Below are positions 54,982-63,037 of a stretch of 64,000 bases of DNA, in pieces. The notes under the pieces are model-generated. The model was not told the origin of the DNA. It searched no databases and worked only from the letters and a program-made list of their open reading frames with translations. The position numbers and the translations under genes were made by a program. The DNA lies in assembly GCF_000282975.1 (NCBI RefSeq), contig NZ_ALJC01000118.1, positions 1-64,000 on the forward strand, given 5' to 3'. The number at the start of each line of letters is the position of its first letter. The first letter of the stretch is position 1. The DNA is from Pseudomonas psychrophila HA-4. Lineage in GTDB: Bacteria > Pseudomonadota > Gammaproteobacteria > Pseudomonadales > Pseudomonadaceae.

Positions 54982-57900
54982 ATGCCAACTCTGCGCACGT
55001 TCTTTGCAACAGTCCTGCTCGGCCTAAGCCTTTGCGTTGGCATGGTACAGGCGGCTGATCCGCCCACCGCGGAGGCGGTCCAGCAAAGCCTGGATAAAAT
55101 TGCTGACCGCAAGCTGCCCGACGCCGACCAAAAAGCCTTGCAGGCCGTGCTGGAACAGACCTTAACCCTGCTGGCCAACAAAGCCGATTACGAACAGCGC
55201 CTGAGCGAAGTTAAAACGCAGCTCAACAACGCGCCACATCAAACGGCAGATAACCAACGCGAATTGGCACGCCTCAAGGCCACCGCAGCGGTACCTGTGG
55301 AGCAGCGTTACGCCAGCCTTTCGGTGTCGCAACTGGAACAAATGCTGGCCGACCGCACCACCGAGCAAGGCGAACTGCAAAAGGCCTTGGCCAGCGCCAA
55401 CAGCCAGAGCATTGCCGCCCAGACTCGACCCGAGCGGGCGCAGGCCGAGATCAGCAACAGCCAAACGCGTATCCAACAAATCAACAACACCCTCAAGGTG
55501 GGGCGCGACAATGGCAAGCTGCTCACCGCTGACCAGCGTAACCAGCTCAATGCCGAAGCCGCCTCGCTGACCGCGCTGATTGCCCTGCGCCGCCAGGAAC
55601 TGGCCGGTAACAGCCAACTGCAAGACTTGAGCGGCAGCCAGCACGACCTGCTGCTGGAAAAAACCACGCGCCAAGATCAGGAAATCCAAGAGCTGCAAAC
55701 CCTGATCAACAAGAAACGTTTGGCCCAGTCACAGCAGACCGTGACCGAACAATCCATCGAGGCGCAAAAGTCGGGAAGCAGCAGCCTGCTGGCGACCGAA
55801 AGCGCGATTAACCTCAAGCTCTCCGACTACCTGTTGCGCAGCACCGACCGCCTCAACGTGGTCACCCAGCAGAACCTCGAAACCAAGCAACAACTGGACA
55901 ACGTCACCCAGAGCGATCAAGCGCTGGATGAACAAATCAGCGTCCTACGGGGCAGTTTGCTGCTGTCCAAAATTCTCTATCAGCAAAAGCAAGCGCTGCC
56001 GCGCCTGCAAAAGATGGACAAGAACCTGGCGGATGAAATCGCCGATATTCGCCTGTATCAGTTTGAGATCAACCAACAGCGCGAGCTGATCAGCAACCCG
56101 ACCACCTACGTTAACAACCTGCTGGCCACCCAGCCGCCCGATCAAGTCACGCCGCAACTGCGTAAAACCCTGCTTGAACTGGTCAACACCCGCAGCGACT
56201 TATTGGACCGTTTGAACCGCGAGTTAAGCTCACTGCTCAACGAATCGATCACCCTGCAACTGAACCAAAAGCAACTGCTCAGCACCGCCCAAAGCCTGCG
56301 CGCGACGCTGGACGAGCAGATGTTCTGGATCCCTAGCAACAAACCCCTGGACTTCGAATGGCTGGAAACCGCCCCGCGCCACCTCAAGCAACAAATCGTC
56401 ACCCTGCCGTGGGGTTCCAGTGTCACTGAGCTGGCAGAAGGCCTGATCCAACGACCTCTATTGTTTTTGCCGTTTGCGCTGCTGGTGGTGGCCCTGCTGT
56501 GGAAACGCAGGTACCTGTACGGCAAGTTGAATGAAATCCATCAAGACATTGGCCACTTCAAGCGCGACAGCCAATGGCACACGCCGCTGGCGATTCTGAT
56601 CAACATCTTGCTGGCGATGCCGGTGTCATTGGCGCTGGCGCTGTGCGGCTATGCCTTGCAAACCGATGCCCGAGGCATGAACGCCAATACCGGCGCGGCG
56701 CTGGTGCAAATGGCCGAAGCCTGGCTGGTGTTCTACACCGCCTACCGGATTCTGGCGCCGGGTGGCGTGGCCGAGCTGCATTTTCGTTGGGAAAAACCGC
56801 TGGTCGCATTCCTGCAGAACTGGATTCGAAAACTGGGCTTCGTGGTGCTGGCGCTGGTGGCCGTGGTCGCCTTCGCCGAGCAACAACCGGCGGCCCTGGC
56901 AGACGACGTACTGGGCATCCTCGTGGTGCTGACCTGTTATGCCGCCATGGCGTGGTTATTGTGCCGCCTGCTGCTCAACGACCAATCCGAGAAAAAAGCC
57001 TACCGCGTGCGCAAACTGCTCGGTTTCGCGTTCGCCCTGCTGCCCTTGGCGTTGTTTGTGGCGGTGTGTTTTGGCTACTACTACACCGCGCTCAAACTCA
57101 GCGACCGGTTAATCAACACCCTTTACCTCTTGATGCTGTGGCTGGTGGTTGAAGCGGCCTTTGTGCGCGGCCTCGCAGTGGCAGCACGGCGCCTGGCCTA
57201 CTCCCGCGCACTGGCCAAACGCCAGGCCGCCAAGGAAGCGGGTGAAGGCAACGACGCCGTCATTGAAGAGCCGACATTGGACATCGAACAGGTCAACCAG
57301 CAGTCGCTGCGCCTGATTCGCCTGGCCTTGCTCGCAGCTTTTATCGGGGTGCTGTACTGGGTATGGGCTGACTTGATCTCGGTATTCTCCTACCTCGACA
57401 ACATCACCCTGTACGAATACACCAGCGGCACCGGCGCCAACATGAGCATGGTGCCGATCAGCATTGGCGACGTGATCGGTGCATTGGTCATCATCGGCAT
57501 CAGTATTGCGCTGGCGCGCAACCTGCCCGGCCTGCTTGAGGTGCTGGTGTTATCACGGCTCGATTTGGGCCAGGGCAGCGCCTACGCCACCACCACCTTG
57601 CTGACCTACGTGATTATCGGCGTAGGCTTTGTCTCCACCCTGTCGACGCTCGGCGTGAGCTGGGACAAGTTGCAGTGGCTGGTTGCGGCACTGTCGGTGG
57701 GCCTGGGCTTTGGGATGCAGGAGATCTTCGCTAACTTTATCTCCGGCATCATGATCCTCTTCGAGCGTCCGGTACGGATTGGCGACACCATCACCATCGG
57801 CAACCTGTCGGGCACCGTGAGCAAGATCCGCATCCGAGCGACCACCATCACTGACTTCGACCGCAAAGACATCATTGTCCCGAACAAGACCTTCATCACC

Positions 57901-58308
57901 GGGCAACTGATCAACTGGTCGCTGACCGACACCATCACCCGCGTGACCCTAAAACTGGGCGTCGATTACGGCTCCGACCTGGACTTGGTCAAGCATTTGC
58001 TGCTCAAAGCCGCGCAAGAGAACCCACGCGTACTCAAAGACCCCGAGCCGCATGTGTACTTCCTCAACTTCGGCGCCAGCACCCTGGACCACGAACTGCG
58101 CATGCATGTACGAGACTTGGGTGACCGCAACCCGGTGGTCGACGAAGTGAACCGCTTTATCAACCGCGAGTTCAAAAACCACCACATCAACATCTCGTTC
58201 CAGCAGATGGAGGTGTACCTCAAGAACACCTCGAACCAGGAATACAAGCTGGTGCCAATAGATCTGCCAGCGCCGGAACAAAAGCCCCTGCCGGGCAAGC
58301 CCGACTAG
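54982..58308 (+). CDS. mscK: MscK-type mechanosensitive channel
   Basis: Large MscS-superfamily channel that releases ions, including K+, under osmotic downshock. The 1,108-residue protein has a signal peptide (about 1-24, cut after VQA), a long periplasmic coiled-coil region rich in Gln and Leu (about 30-480), about eight further spans (500-790), and the MscS core from about 820 to 1080. The pore helix and loop include GLGFGMQEIFANFISG and FERPVRIGDTI near residues 910-940. Length matches E. coli MscK. The adjacent K+/H+ antiporter suggests a shared role in potassium and turgor balance. Confidence 0.92.
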   Translation: MPTLRTFFATVLLGLSLCVGMVQAADPPTAEAVQQSLDKIADRKLPDADQKALQAVLEQTLTLLANKADYEQRLSEVKTQLNNAPHQTADNQRELARLKATAAVPVEQRYASLSVSQLEQMLADRTTEQGELQKALASANSQSIAAQTRPERAQAEISNSQTRIQQINNTLKVGRDNGKLLTADQRNQLNAEAASLTALIALRRQELAGNSQLQDLSGSQHDLLLEKTTRQDQEIQELQTLINKKRLAQSQQTVTEQSIEAQKSGSSSLLATESAINLKLSDYLLRSTDRLNVVTQQNLETKQQLDNVTQSDQALDEQISVLRGSLLLSKILYQQKQALPRLQKMDKNLADEIADIRLYQFEINQQRELISNPTTYVNNLLATQPPDQVTPQLRKTLLELVNTRSDLLDRLNRELSSLLNESITLQLNQKQLLSTAQSLRATLDEQMFWIPSNKPLDFEWLETAPRHLKQQIVTLPWGSSVTELAEGLIQRPLLFLPFALLVVALLWKRRYLYGKLNEIHQDIGHFKRDSQWHTPLAILINILLAMPVSLALALCGYALQTDARGMNANTGAALVQMAEAWLVFYTAYRILAPGGVAELHFRWEKPLVAFLQNWIRKLGFVVLALVAVVAFAEQQPAALADDVLGILVVLTCYAAMAWLLCRLLLNDQSEKKAYRVRKLLGFAFALLPLALFVAVCFGYYYTALKLSDRLINTLYLLMLWLVVEAAFVRGLAVAARRLAYSRALAKRQAAKEAGEGNDAVIEEPTLDIEQVNQQSLRLIRLALLAAFIGVLYWVWADLISVFSYLDNITLYEYTSGTGANMSMVPISIGDVIGALVIIGISIALARNLPGLLEVLVLSRLDLGQGSAYATTTLLTYVIIGVGFVSTLSTLGVSWDKLQWLVAALSVGLGFGMQEIFANFISGIMILFERPVRIGDTITIGNLSGTVSKIRIRATTITDFDRKDIIVPNKTFITGQLINWSLTDTITRVTLKLGVDYGSDLDLVKHLLLKAAQENPRVLKDPEPHVYFLNFGASTLDHELRMHVRDLGDRNPVVDEVNRFINREFKNHHINISFQQMEVYLKNTSNQEYKLVPIDLPAPEQKPLPGKPD

Positions 58309-58358
58309 CAGGACGCCTAAACGGGGGGTGTACCCACATATTTTGCTGGAGACGGCCA

Positions 58359-59822
58359 TTGAAAGCCCTCGACGAACTGACCTTCGACAACCGCTTTGCC
58401 CGACTGGGTGACGCGTTCTCAACCCACGTGCTGCCCGACCCGCTCGACGCACCACGACTGGTGGTCGCCAGCGATGCGGCAATGGCCCTGCTCGACCTCG
58501 ACCCGGCTGTGGCACACGACCCAGTATTTGCCAAACTGTTTGGCGGCCACACCTTATGGGCCGACGCCGAGCCCCGCGCCATGGTCTATTCAGGCCACCA
58601 GTTCGGCTCATACAACCCGCAATTGGGCGACGGCCGCGGCTTGTTACTGGGCGAGGTGTACAACGAGGCGGGGGAACATTGGGACTTACACCTTAAAGGT
58701 GCGGGCATGACGCCCTACTCGCGCATGGGCGATGGCCGCGCCGTGCTGCGCTCATCCATCCGCGAGTTCCTTGCCAGTGAAGCCCTGCATGCTCTGGGCA
58801 TCCCCAGCAGCCGTGCCCTGTGCGTGATCGGCTCCGACACCCCGGTGTGGCGCGAAAAACAGGAACGTGGCGCCATGGTGCTGCGCTTGGCACACAGCCA
58901 TATCCGTTTTGGACACTTTGAATATTTCTACTACACCCAGCGCCCGGAGCAGCAAAAGCAACTGGGCGAACACGTGCTGGCCCTGCACTACCCGCACTGC
59001 TTGGAACAGCCCGAGCCGTACTTAGCGATGTTCCGTGAAATCGTTGAGCGCAACGCCGAACTGATCGCCAAATGGCAAGCGTACGGTTTTTGCCATGGCG
59101 TGATGAACACCGACAACCTGTCGATTCTGGGCATCACCTTCGACTTTGGCCCGTTCGCCTTCCTCGACGACTTCGACGCACACTTCATCTGCAACCACTC
59201 CGACCACGAAGGTCGCTACTCCTTCAGCAACCAAGTGCCCATCGGCCAGTGGAACCTCAGCGCACTGGCCCAGGCCCTGACACCGTTTATCAGCGTCGAA
59301 GCCCTTCGCGAAACACTGGGGTTGTTCTTGCCGCTGTACCAGGCGCACTACCTGGACCTGATGCGCCGCCGCTTGGGCCTGACCACCGCCGAAGAAGGTG
59401 ATCAAAAACTGATCGAAGACCTGCTGCAACGCATGCAGGGCAGCGCCATCGACTACACCTTGTTCTTTAGGCGCCTGGGCGACGAGCCCGCAGAACAAGC
59501 CGTTGCGCACCTGCGCGACGACTTTATCGACCTCAAGAGTTTTGACGAATGGGCCGCGCACTATGTCGCACGAGTGGCCCGCGAAGGCGTGATAGATGAA
59601 AAACAGCGCCGCGAGCGCATGCACGCCGTCAACCCGCTGTACATACTGCGTAATTATTTGGCGCAAAAAGCGATTGATGCGGCAGAGGCTGGGGACTACA
59701 GCGAAGTACAACGCTTGCACACCGTACTCAACCAACCGTTTACCGAGCAGCCAGGCATGGAAAGCTACGCCGAACGGCCACCGGAGTGGGGTAAGCATTT
59801 AGAGATTAGTTGTTCGTCTTAA
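58359..59822 (+). CDS. selO: Protein adenylyltransferase SelO
   Basis: Pseudokinase-fold enzyme that AMPylates protein Ser, Thr or Tyr, linked to oxidative stress. The 487-residue protein shows the family hallmarks: SGHQFGSYNPQLGDGRG near residue 80, LKGAGMTPYSRMGDGRA near 115, and HGVMNTDNLSILG with DFGPFAFLDDFD near 245-275, the metal and nucleotide site. The start is TTG with GGAG upstream (CTGGAGACGGCCA), giving MKALDELTFDN as in other Pseudomonas SelO proteins. Eukaryotic selenocysteine is absent; the tail here is ISCSS. Confidence 0.93.
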   Translation: MKALDELTFDNRFARLGDAFSTHVLPDPLDAPRLVVASDAAMALLDLDPAVAHDPVFAKLFGGHTLWADAEPRAMVYSGHQFGSYNPQLGDGRGLLLGEVYNEAGEHWDLHLKGAGMTPYSRMGDGRAVLRSSIREFLASEALHALGIPSSRALCVIGSDTPVWREKQERGAMVLRLAHSHIRFGHFEYFYYTQRPEQQKQLGEHVLALHYPHCLEQPEPYLAMFREIVERNAELIAKWQAYGFCHGVMNTDNLSILGITFDFGPFAFLDDFDAHFICNHSDHEGRYSFSNQVPIGQWNLSALAQALTPFISVEALRETLGLFLPLYQAHYLDLMRRRLGLTTAEEGDQKLIEDLLQRMQGSAIDYTLFFRRLGDEPAEQAVAHLRDDFIDLKSFDEWAAHYVARVAREGVIDEKQRRERMHAVNPLYILRNYLAQKAIDAAEAGDYSEVQRLHTVLNQPFTEQPGMESYAERPPEWGKHLEISCSS

Positions 59823-59837
59823 GGCGTAACCTACCCC

Positions 59838-59902
59838 GGTAGGAGTGAGCTTGCTCGCGATCTTTTAAACGATCAAAAGATCGCGAGCAAGCTCGCTTAC
59901 AC
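59838..59902. repeat. REP element pair (inverted)
   Basis: GGTAGGAGTGAGCTTGCTCG and its inverted copy (59871-59902) form a near-perfect hairpin of about 60 bases. It lies between selO and the convergent zinc-ribbon genes and probably also terminates transcription. It marks the edge of AT-richer DNA. Confidence 0.9.
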
Positions 59903-59906
59903 GTAA

Positions 59907-60314
59907 TCAATCGTCATGAGCGAGTTCCAAAACAATAGTTTCGAACGTTTCATTGATCTCTGCCTTGATAGCCACTGAAATTCCCAAACCTGCCAGTGTC
60001 ATTAGACCTGACGCCATCGAGTCGAAGAGAATTAGAACGAGAATACTGGCACTGAACCATAGAATACAAAATACGAAGATACCTTTACTGTAAGTACTGT
60101 GTTTATCGATATGCAGATTCATACTTCCTTGAGTACAGGCGTCAGCCTTGAGTTCCAGATCACACGAAGCGCAGTTAACACGCAGCCCCTTCGCTAAAGC
60201 ATGAACATCATTAAAGTTAAATTTTTGCTCCGTAGTGCACGCAGCGCACTGAAAGGTAAAATTCGAATACTCTTGTAACAGGACCTCATTGCCTTTCTCT
60301 ACACTGTCCGTCAT
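59907..60314 (-). CDS. Zinc-ribbon / two-TM membrane protein, third of trio
   Basis: A 135-residue protein with an N-terminal zinc ribbon of two CxxC pairs (C23/C26 and C48/C51) and two hydrophobic spans at about 77-115, ending in a short acidic tail. The ATG at 60314 has AGGAGG eight bases upstream; the GTG nine bases earlier overlaps that site and is less likely. It shares the Cys spacing, span layout and strand with the next two upstream genes. Base composition is AT-richer than the surroundings. No family is recognised; a membrane-bound metal- or nucleic-acid-binding role is possible. Confidence 0.65.
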   Translation of the reverse strand: MTDSVEKGNEVLLQEYSNFTFQCAACTTEQKFNFNDVHALAKGLRVNCASCDLELKADACTQGSMNLHIDKHSTYSKGIFVFCILWFSASILVLILFDSMASGLMTLAGLGISVAIKAEINETFETIVLELAHDD

Positions 60315-60377
60315 TTGAAACACCTCCTATTAACCAACTTTATGATTCAAGGCGCCACTGCCGCCGGTAACGGCGCT

Positions 60378-60821
60378 TTACCTCTGGCGCTCTAACCTTC
60401 GACTGACGATTTGCACCCCTTGGCCCATTTCACGCTCAAGATAAATAGCATTAATAATCACGGGCACTTTCTTATTTAACGCGAAAGACAGTAGTACTCC
60501 GACACTGCTCATCAACATGGAGAGTGGAATACTAATGAACAGGGCAACAATGAAAGTGACTGAAAACCAGACCGTTGCAAAGTGAATAAGATTTCCGCTG
60601 CCGCTCAGGCTTTCATGAACCTTTATCAAAGCCTGTTGATCATAAGATCCAACTTTAACGGCAACGTGACACAGGGGGCAGCGAACAGACTTATCACTTG
60701 CCAACAACAAAGAATCTTCGATAGTCATACTGACCTGCCCATCACAGGGCCTGCATATAAAGCCAGCATAACCAAATGGCTGTGTCTCTTGCGCCGGTGC
60801 TCGGCCCACGTGATCCTTCAT
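60378..60821 (-). CDS. Zinc-ribbon / two-TM membrane protein, second of trio
   Basis: A 147-residue protein with C23/C26 and C48/C51 forming a CxxC-x21-CxxC zinc ribbon, then two spans at about 78-120 (ATVWFSVTFIVALFISI and a following SVGVLLSFAL). The C-terminal tail is charged (REMGQGVQIVSRRLERQR). It starts three bases after the stop of the upstream paralogue, so the genes are translationally close, and 63 bases separate it from the downstream one. Function is unknown. Confidence 0.65.
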   Translation of the reverse strand: MKDHVGRAPAQETQPFGYAGFICRPCDGQVSMTIEDSLLLASDKSVRCPLCHVAVKVGSYDQQALIKVHESLSGSGNLIHFATVWFSVTFIVALFISIPLSMLMSSVGVLLSFALNKKVPVIINAIYLEREMGQGVQIVSRRLERQR

Positions 60822-60824
60822 TAG

Positions 60825-61208
60825 TTAGTCCTGCGCCAATTGATAGTCAGGTTCTAAATCAAGACGCACGAATGAAACATCCTTCAAAGCAGGCACGGCC
60901 GTTGACAACACCACAAAGGTCACAATAAAACTAACAAAGCCCATACCACCGCCCCATTGCAACAACACCCCTATATTGAGCAATGGCAAGCCAATAGTTA
61001 AACAACCAAAGGTCAAAATTCTCCGTCTATTTTTGCTTTTTACCGCGACTAACTTGGCCAGGTCATTGGCTTTAAATCGCATTTTTTGCGAACAGCGCGG
61101 GCACACGACTGTGCCGCAGTCCATAAAGGCGTCTACCTGATCAATAGTTAATTCAAAGTCATTTTTACACTGCACACAACGAAACTGGAGATCCTGAGAC
61201 ATTGTCAT
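60825..61208 (-). CDS. Zinc-ribbon / two-TM membrane protein, first of trio
   Basis: A 127-residue protein with C11/C14 and C36/C39, again CxxC-x21-CxxC, and an extra Cys at 31. Two spans follow at about 63-110 (ILTFGCLTIGLPLLNIGVLL, then FVSFIVTFVVLS). AAGGA seven bases before the ATG supports the start. It is first of the three-gene unit, and its promoter must lie in the 61209-61816 gap. The three proteins differ in most positions, so the duplication is not recent. Function is unknown. Confidence 0.65.
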   Translation of the reverse strand: MTMSQDLQFRCVQCKNDFELTIDQVDAFMDCGTVVCPRCSQKMRFKANDLAKLVAVKSKNRRRILTFGCLTIGLPLLNIGVLLQWGGGMGFVSFIVTFVVLSTAVPALKDVSFVRLDLEPDYQLAQD

Positions 61209-61816
61209 CGACTGTTCCTTGTGTAGTCACACACCTAATAAACCGCCATTCACACATCGACAGCTAAATACCCGCGCCCTACTTAATGAAAACTTCATGA
61301 ATATCCGCCCTACCTCTCGCTTAACGAGAAAGGCTTTACTTCAGAGGCGTAGGAGAATAGAGAGGTAGTGCGAGAAGTAATGTCAGCTGTTACATATACA
61401 CACGTAAGACTCTTCGCTTAATTATCGAGACTTTTCAAATCGTAACGGCGGCATGGGTGAGCTCCGATTTACACACGCATTAAGCGCTAGGACCGGTGTA
61501 TTCGTCTGAAGTCAGAGAAGTGGACTACCCATCAGCCGATTGACCCTATTTGCGCCAGCCCCTATCCTCGCCGACGTCACGACACATTCGTGACCGGATT
61601 TGACGGTCCGCATCATAAAAGAAGAATCAGCGATCTCAATCGCTGTGTTCACGCTGGCCTGTGCTCGATTCAATCGTGTTATGGCAGCTGTGCGTGGGGC
61701 ACTTTCGAGTGCGCCGGGTTTCTTCTTTTAACCGGTCCGTCAACCCGCGCACAGTTGCCACCCAACTCGTTTGACGGCGAACGGTGGTAACTCCAAACCT
61801 TAAAAGGAGTCACACC
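61209..61816. other. 608-base non-coding region with structured RNA
   Basis: The left part (61209-61590) is AT-rich and should hold the promoter of the minus-strand trio and that of the plus-strand RNA. It includes CTACCTCTC (61310-61318) opposite GAGAGGTAG (61360-61368), of unknown role. The right part is the structured RNA listed at 61602-61809. No protein-coding gene is supported here; a 66-codon frame from 61590 only reads through the RNA stems. Confidence 0.7.
61602..61809 (+). ncRNA. C4-like structured antisense RNA / leader of the 90-residue gene
   Basis: A 17-bp helix joins 61682-61698 with 61744-61760, with only two G-U pairs. It encloses a UUCG-capped hairpin (61699-61712) and an exposed stretch, 61719-61741. 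That stretch can pair upstream (61616-61626 with 61720-61730, 11 bp; and 61602-61610 with 61733-61741, with one mismatch), and downstream with the Shine-Dalgarno region of the next gene (61722-61731 with 61800-61809, 10 bp including one G-U). A further perfect 7-bp hairpin is at 61628-61645. The core resembles, from memory, the C4 antisense RNA family known from phages P1 and P7, which blocks translation of a downstream gene. The Rfam match is not verified. Confidence 0.7.
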
Positions 61817-62089
61817 ATGCCTTGTTTCACTCAAACACCAACCCCTTTTGGCCACAGCCTGACCGGCGACTGCCTGTTCAGCGTTAACCCCGGCATCCCG
61901 ATCAAGATCGCGCTGGAACTGGCAGCCCAGTTACTCAGCAGTGCCACGGCTCTTTGTGCAGAAAGCCAAGTCGCCAGCCCTCAAACCAGCCACAGCCTGA
62001 CGTTCGCCAGCTTGCAACTGGTGGAAATGAGCAAAGGCCTGGTAGATGCCACGCTGGACAGCGTGTTGCAGGCCGACACACTTAAATAA
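61817..62089 (+). CDS. Small DUF3077/DUF6124-type protein, 90 residues
   Basis: A 90-residue cytoplasmic, mostly helical protein with LFSVNPGIPIKIALELAAQLL near residue 20, the feature shared by a Pseudomonas-specific family of unknown function often called DUF3077 or DUF6124. AAAAGGAGT lies seven bases before the ATG at 61817; an upstream GTG (61784) is unsupported. The gene sits directly behind the C4-like RNA, whose exposed loop can pair with its ribosome site. Its 3' end overlaps the convergent higA end by 8 bases. Confidence 0.7.
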   Translation: MPCFTQTPTPFGHSLTGDCLFSVNPGIPIKIALELAAQLLSSATALCAESQVASPQTSHSLTFASLQLVEMSKGLVDATLDSVLQADTLK

Positions 62090-62483
62090 ACATCTCTACC
62101 GGCACATTAAAGTGATCCGCCAGCCAGCGAATCTGACGCACATTGAGCTGGCGCTTGCCACTGAGGATTTCGGATACCACCGATTGCGTACCCACGCCGG
62201 GCAGATCACTTTGGGTCAGTCCGTGCTCTTGCATCACTGAGCGCAGCACATCGACACCACTGACCTTGGGCATCGGCCGGTGCTCAAGGTCATAGGCCTC
62301 GACCCAATCAACGATGATGTCCACCAAGCTCATCAACGGGTGGCTTTCGTCGTCGCCAATGCGGTCGGTCAGTTCATCAAGGGCTTCGACCAATTGGTCG
62401 TAATCTGTTTCATTTTTAGGTTTTCGCAACAAGGGAGAAACGAACTGCCAATGTTGGGCAGCCTGTTCAATCAATGCATTCAC
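62082..62483 (-). CDS. higA: HigA-type antitoxin
   Basis: Antitoxin and likely autorepressor of the HigBA module. The 133-residue protein has an N-terminal dimer/toxin-binding part (about 1-75) and a C-terminal helix-turn-helix (about 78-133, with GLTQSDLPGVGTQSVVSEIL and NVRQIRWLADHF). The frame extends upstream into higB, but GGAAGGAG eight bases before the GTG at 62483 fixes the start, four bases after the higB stop. Toxin-first order is normal for HigBA. Confidence 0.87.
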   Translation of the reverse strand: MNALIEQAAQHWQFVSPLLRKPKNETDYDQLVEALDELTDRIGDDESHPLMSLVDIIVDWVEAYDLEHRPMPKVSGVDVLRSVMQEHGLTQSDLPGVGTQSVVSEILSGKRQLNVRQIRWLADHFNVPVEMFI

Positions 62484-62487
62484 GGGG

Positions 62488-62775
62488 TTACTCCTTCCAT
62501 TTACCTTTGTCATATTCACGATGATCCAGCACATGACGAATGTAGAGGCGCTGCACCCGATACCGCACTACGGCAATCAGACGCAATTTATTACCGCCAA
62601 TATTAAATACATGCAAAGAACCGACTTTGTCAGTCGCAGGGAAAAACGACCTCAACGCAGCAAAGTCTTCAGGGTTGAGGACCTTGATCTTGCGATACCA
62701 CTCATCCAAAGCACTGGCGCAATGTGGCCATTGTTCTTTGGCCTCCCAAATACGTTTCGCAGTAATCACTCGCAT
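62488..62775 (-). CDS. higB: HigB-type toxin (RelE-fold mRNA interferase)
   Basis: A 95-residue basic protein of the HigB_toxin family, which cuts mRNA on the ribosome. It starts MRVITAKRIWEAKEQWPHC and has VFNIGGNKLRLIAVVRY and YIRHVLDHREYDK, the conserved features of this family. AAGGA six bases upstream supports the ATG. It is co-transcribed with higA downstream. A palindrome at 62825-62841, 50 bases before the start, is a candidate operator. Confidence 0.9.
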   Translation of the reverse strand: MRVITAKRIWEAKEQWPHCASALDEWYRKIKVLNPEDFAALRSFFPATDKVGSLHVFNIGGNKLRLIAVVRYRVQRLYIRHVLDHREYDKGKWKE

Positions 62776-62824
62776 GCAATGTCCTTATCGCATCTTGCTA
62801 TGAAGGGTAAGCCCGCTGTCGCCA

Positions 62825-62841
62825 TATCGCAAATCGCGATA
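62825..62841. promoter_or_regulatory. Candidate HigA operator
   Basis: TATCGC-AAATC-GCGATA is a perfect 6-base inverted repeat with a 5-base spacer. A partial copy (TTATCGCATCTTGCTATG) lies at about 62785-62802, right before higB. HigA proteins repress their own operon through such sites. The exact promoter was not assigned. Confidence 0.6.
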
Positions 62842-62973
62842 CTCGACATCTGACCGACGGTGTCTTTTCAGGCGGGTTTCAACAGCCTAGGTTCAAGAGC
62901 TCAAAACGGCGCAAGCACAGTGTGTGTAGATACGTCACGGCCAGTGGCGCACGGGGGCAACTTCTGCTGAACT

Positions 62974-63000
62974 GCACGTTTACGCGACGTGCTCCTTTTT
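62974..63000 (+). terminator. Terminator-like hairpin before trxC
   Basis: GCACGT (62974-62979) pairs with ACGTGC (62987-62992), followed by TCCTTTTT. It points in the trxC direction and ends 37 bases before that start. It could end a short upstream transcript or attenuate trxC. Confidence 0.55.
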
Positions 63001-63037
63001 GCAGGCGCGCGCCACAGCCATTTGCGGAGTATTTGAA

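Noticed and set aside
61590..61790. A 66-codon frame starting GTG in the C4-like RNA
   Set aside because: It runs through the base-paired stems, has no ribosome site and its translation is not protein-like.
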